Below, one piece after another: positions 5,452-6,138 of a stretch of DNA of 6,138 nt. Below the pieces are notes generated by a model. It ran no database searches. It was not told the origin of the DNA and saw nothing but the letters and a program-made list of their open reading frames with translations. Where the stretch lies: positions 1-6,138 of the forward strand of contig JAKLQB010000291.1 in assembly GCA_022013615.1 (NCBI GenBank), written 5' to 3'. The first letter of the stretch is position 1; every line of letters begins with the position of its first letter. The DNA comes from Desulfobacterales bacterium. GTDB taxonomy: Bacteria > Desulfobacterota > DSM-4660 > Desulfatiglandales > Desulfatiglandaceae. The position numbers and the translations under genes were made by a program.

Positions 5452-6138
5452 ATGAAGAAGATAGGAATCATCACACTGACCAGGCAGAATAGCCTTGCCT
5501 ATTCGGTATTAAAGAGGATTGTTGAGAATTTAGGTTACACGCCCATATGCGGAGAAGCGATCGGGGCAGACTCTCTCTTTTTCCCTCTGGAAGAGCTTAC
5601 TTTAATCGGTTACGATTTCTTGGGTGACTTCTTTAAAAAGGCGGAAATCTCTGATGCTGATATACTTCTGATTTCCGCCCCCTATTCTGTAAACCTGTTC
5701 TTTCTGCCTAAACTCATATGGTGTTTAAGGAGCATAAGTTCTGCGCCCATAATACTTGGAGGAAATGAAGCATCCAATAATTACAAGAATCTAATGCTTT
5801 ATAGGTTTTCCACCTTTGCAAATCAAGTGATCGATATCTCCCCTGATTTTATCGTGCGGGGACCCGCTGAAAGAGTCCTATTCTCTCTCCTGCCTCTACT
5901 TGACAAAACTACAATGACAAGGAAATGGGATAAAGATCTTTTAAAACAGCTTCTCGAAATTCCGAACATTGTATTCTGGCTTCCCGATAAAAGGGCTCTA
6001 TTCTCAACTGAATTCTCCTCTGAAAATCTAACAGATAAAGATATCTTCACCTTTGTGAAGTACGGGGAAAAGAGCATCGCCGTAACCCTTCAGAGGGCAT
6101 GTATCTGGGCCAAAAAATCCAAGGGAGGATGTCTCTTC
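5452..6138 (+). CDS. B12-binding-type radical SAM protein, 5' part only
   Basis: There are 229 codons from ATG 5452 to the window edge without a stop. The N-terminal 150 residues look like the cobalamin-binding domain found before radical SAM cores: a first beta strand KKIGIITLT, a strand ADILLISAPYS (69-79), then IILGGNEAS (100-108) and PDFIVRGPAERVL (131-143), a typical arrangement. No DxHxxG motif is present, so any cobalamin would be bound without the lower-axial His. At the end, VTLQRAC (211-217) through GGCLF (225-229) marks the radical SAM cysteine motif. C217 and C227 are nine residues apart, and a third Cys would be expected just past the window. The start has a weak CAGG site and lies 26 nt after the regulator with no terminator between them. 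The reaction and substrate cannot be told. The family call rests on pattern recognition. Confidence 0.7.
   Translation, partial: MKKIGIITLTRQNSLAYSVLKRIVENLGYTPICGEAIGADSLFFPLEELTLIGYDFLGDFFKKAEISDADILLISAPYSVNLFFLPKLIWCLRSISSAPIILGGNEASNNYKNLMLYRFSTFANQVIDISPDFIVRGPAERVLFSLLPLLDKTTMTRKWDKDLLKQLLEIPNIVFWLPDKRALFSTEFSSENLTDKDIFTFVKYGEKSIAVTLQRACIWAKKSKGGCLF

Noticed and set aside
1..6138. CRISPR array, insertion sequence or long direct repeats
   Set aside because: No regularly spaced repeats, transposase frame or terminal inverted repeats were seen on either strand.

Overview
The window looks like a chromosomal piece of an anaerobic, moderate-GC bacterium, most plausibly from the Desulfobacterota (former Deltaproteobacteria). 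The lineage is an inference from style: a soluble sensor kinase with an N-terminal Cys-rich CW-type domain, a PAS domain with a C-x8-C-x3-C set, a cobalamin-riboswitch core and a B12-type radical SAM gene. No marker gene fixes it.

Layout. A divergent intergenic region (about 1019-1415) separates two transcription units. To the left, on the minus strand, lies an unidentified multi-spanning membrane protein (1018 down to beyond base 1) with a good sigma-70 type promoter and a short leader. To the right, on the plus strand, a tentative promoter (about 1166-1193) is followed by an RNA element whose 5' half strongly matches the cobalamin riboswitch core, but whose usual 3' half is not visible. A tight set of five genes follows: two V4R-domain proteins (1416-1940 and 1941-2555), a cytosolic NarL/DesK-type histidine kinase (2512-4794), a LuxR/NarL response regulator (4763-5425), and the start of a B12-binding-type radical SAM protein (5452 to beyond the window end).

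How they may work together. The first four genes abut or overlap (0, 44 and 32 nt), so they are probably translationally coupled and act as one signalling module. Both V4R proteins keep the C...E-x2-C-x7-C residue set that binds zinc in the V4R domain of phenol-sensing activators such as MopR and DmpR, but here they stand alone beside a kinase rather than being fused to an AAA+ activator. The working hypothesis is that the V4R pair senses a small hydrophobic or aromatic ligand and informs the soluble kinase, which phosphorylates the regulator. The cobalamin-type leader and the B12-type radical SAM gene at the two ends of the cluster suggest that cobalamin status and a cobalamin-dependent enzyme are part of the same circuit. 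None of this is demonstrated by sequence alone.
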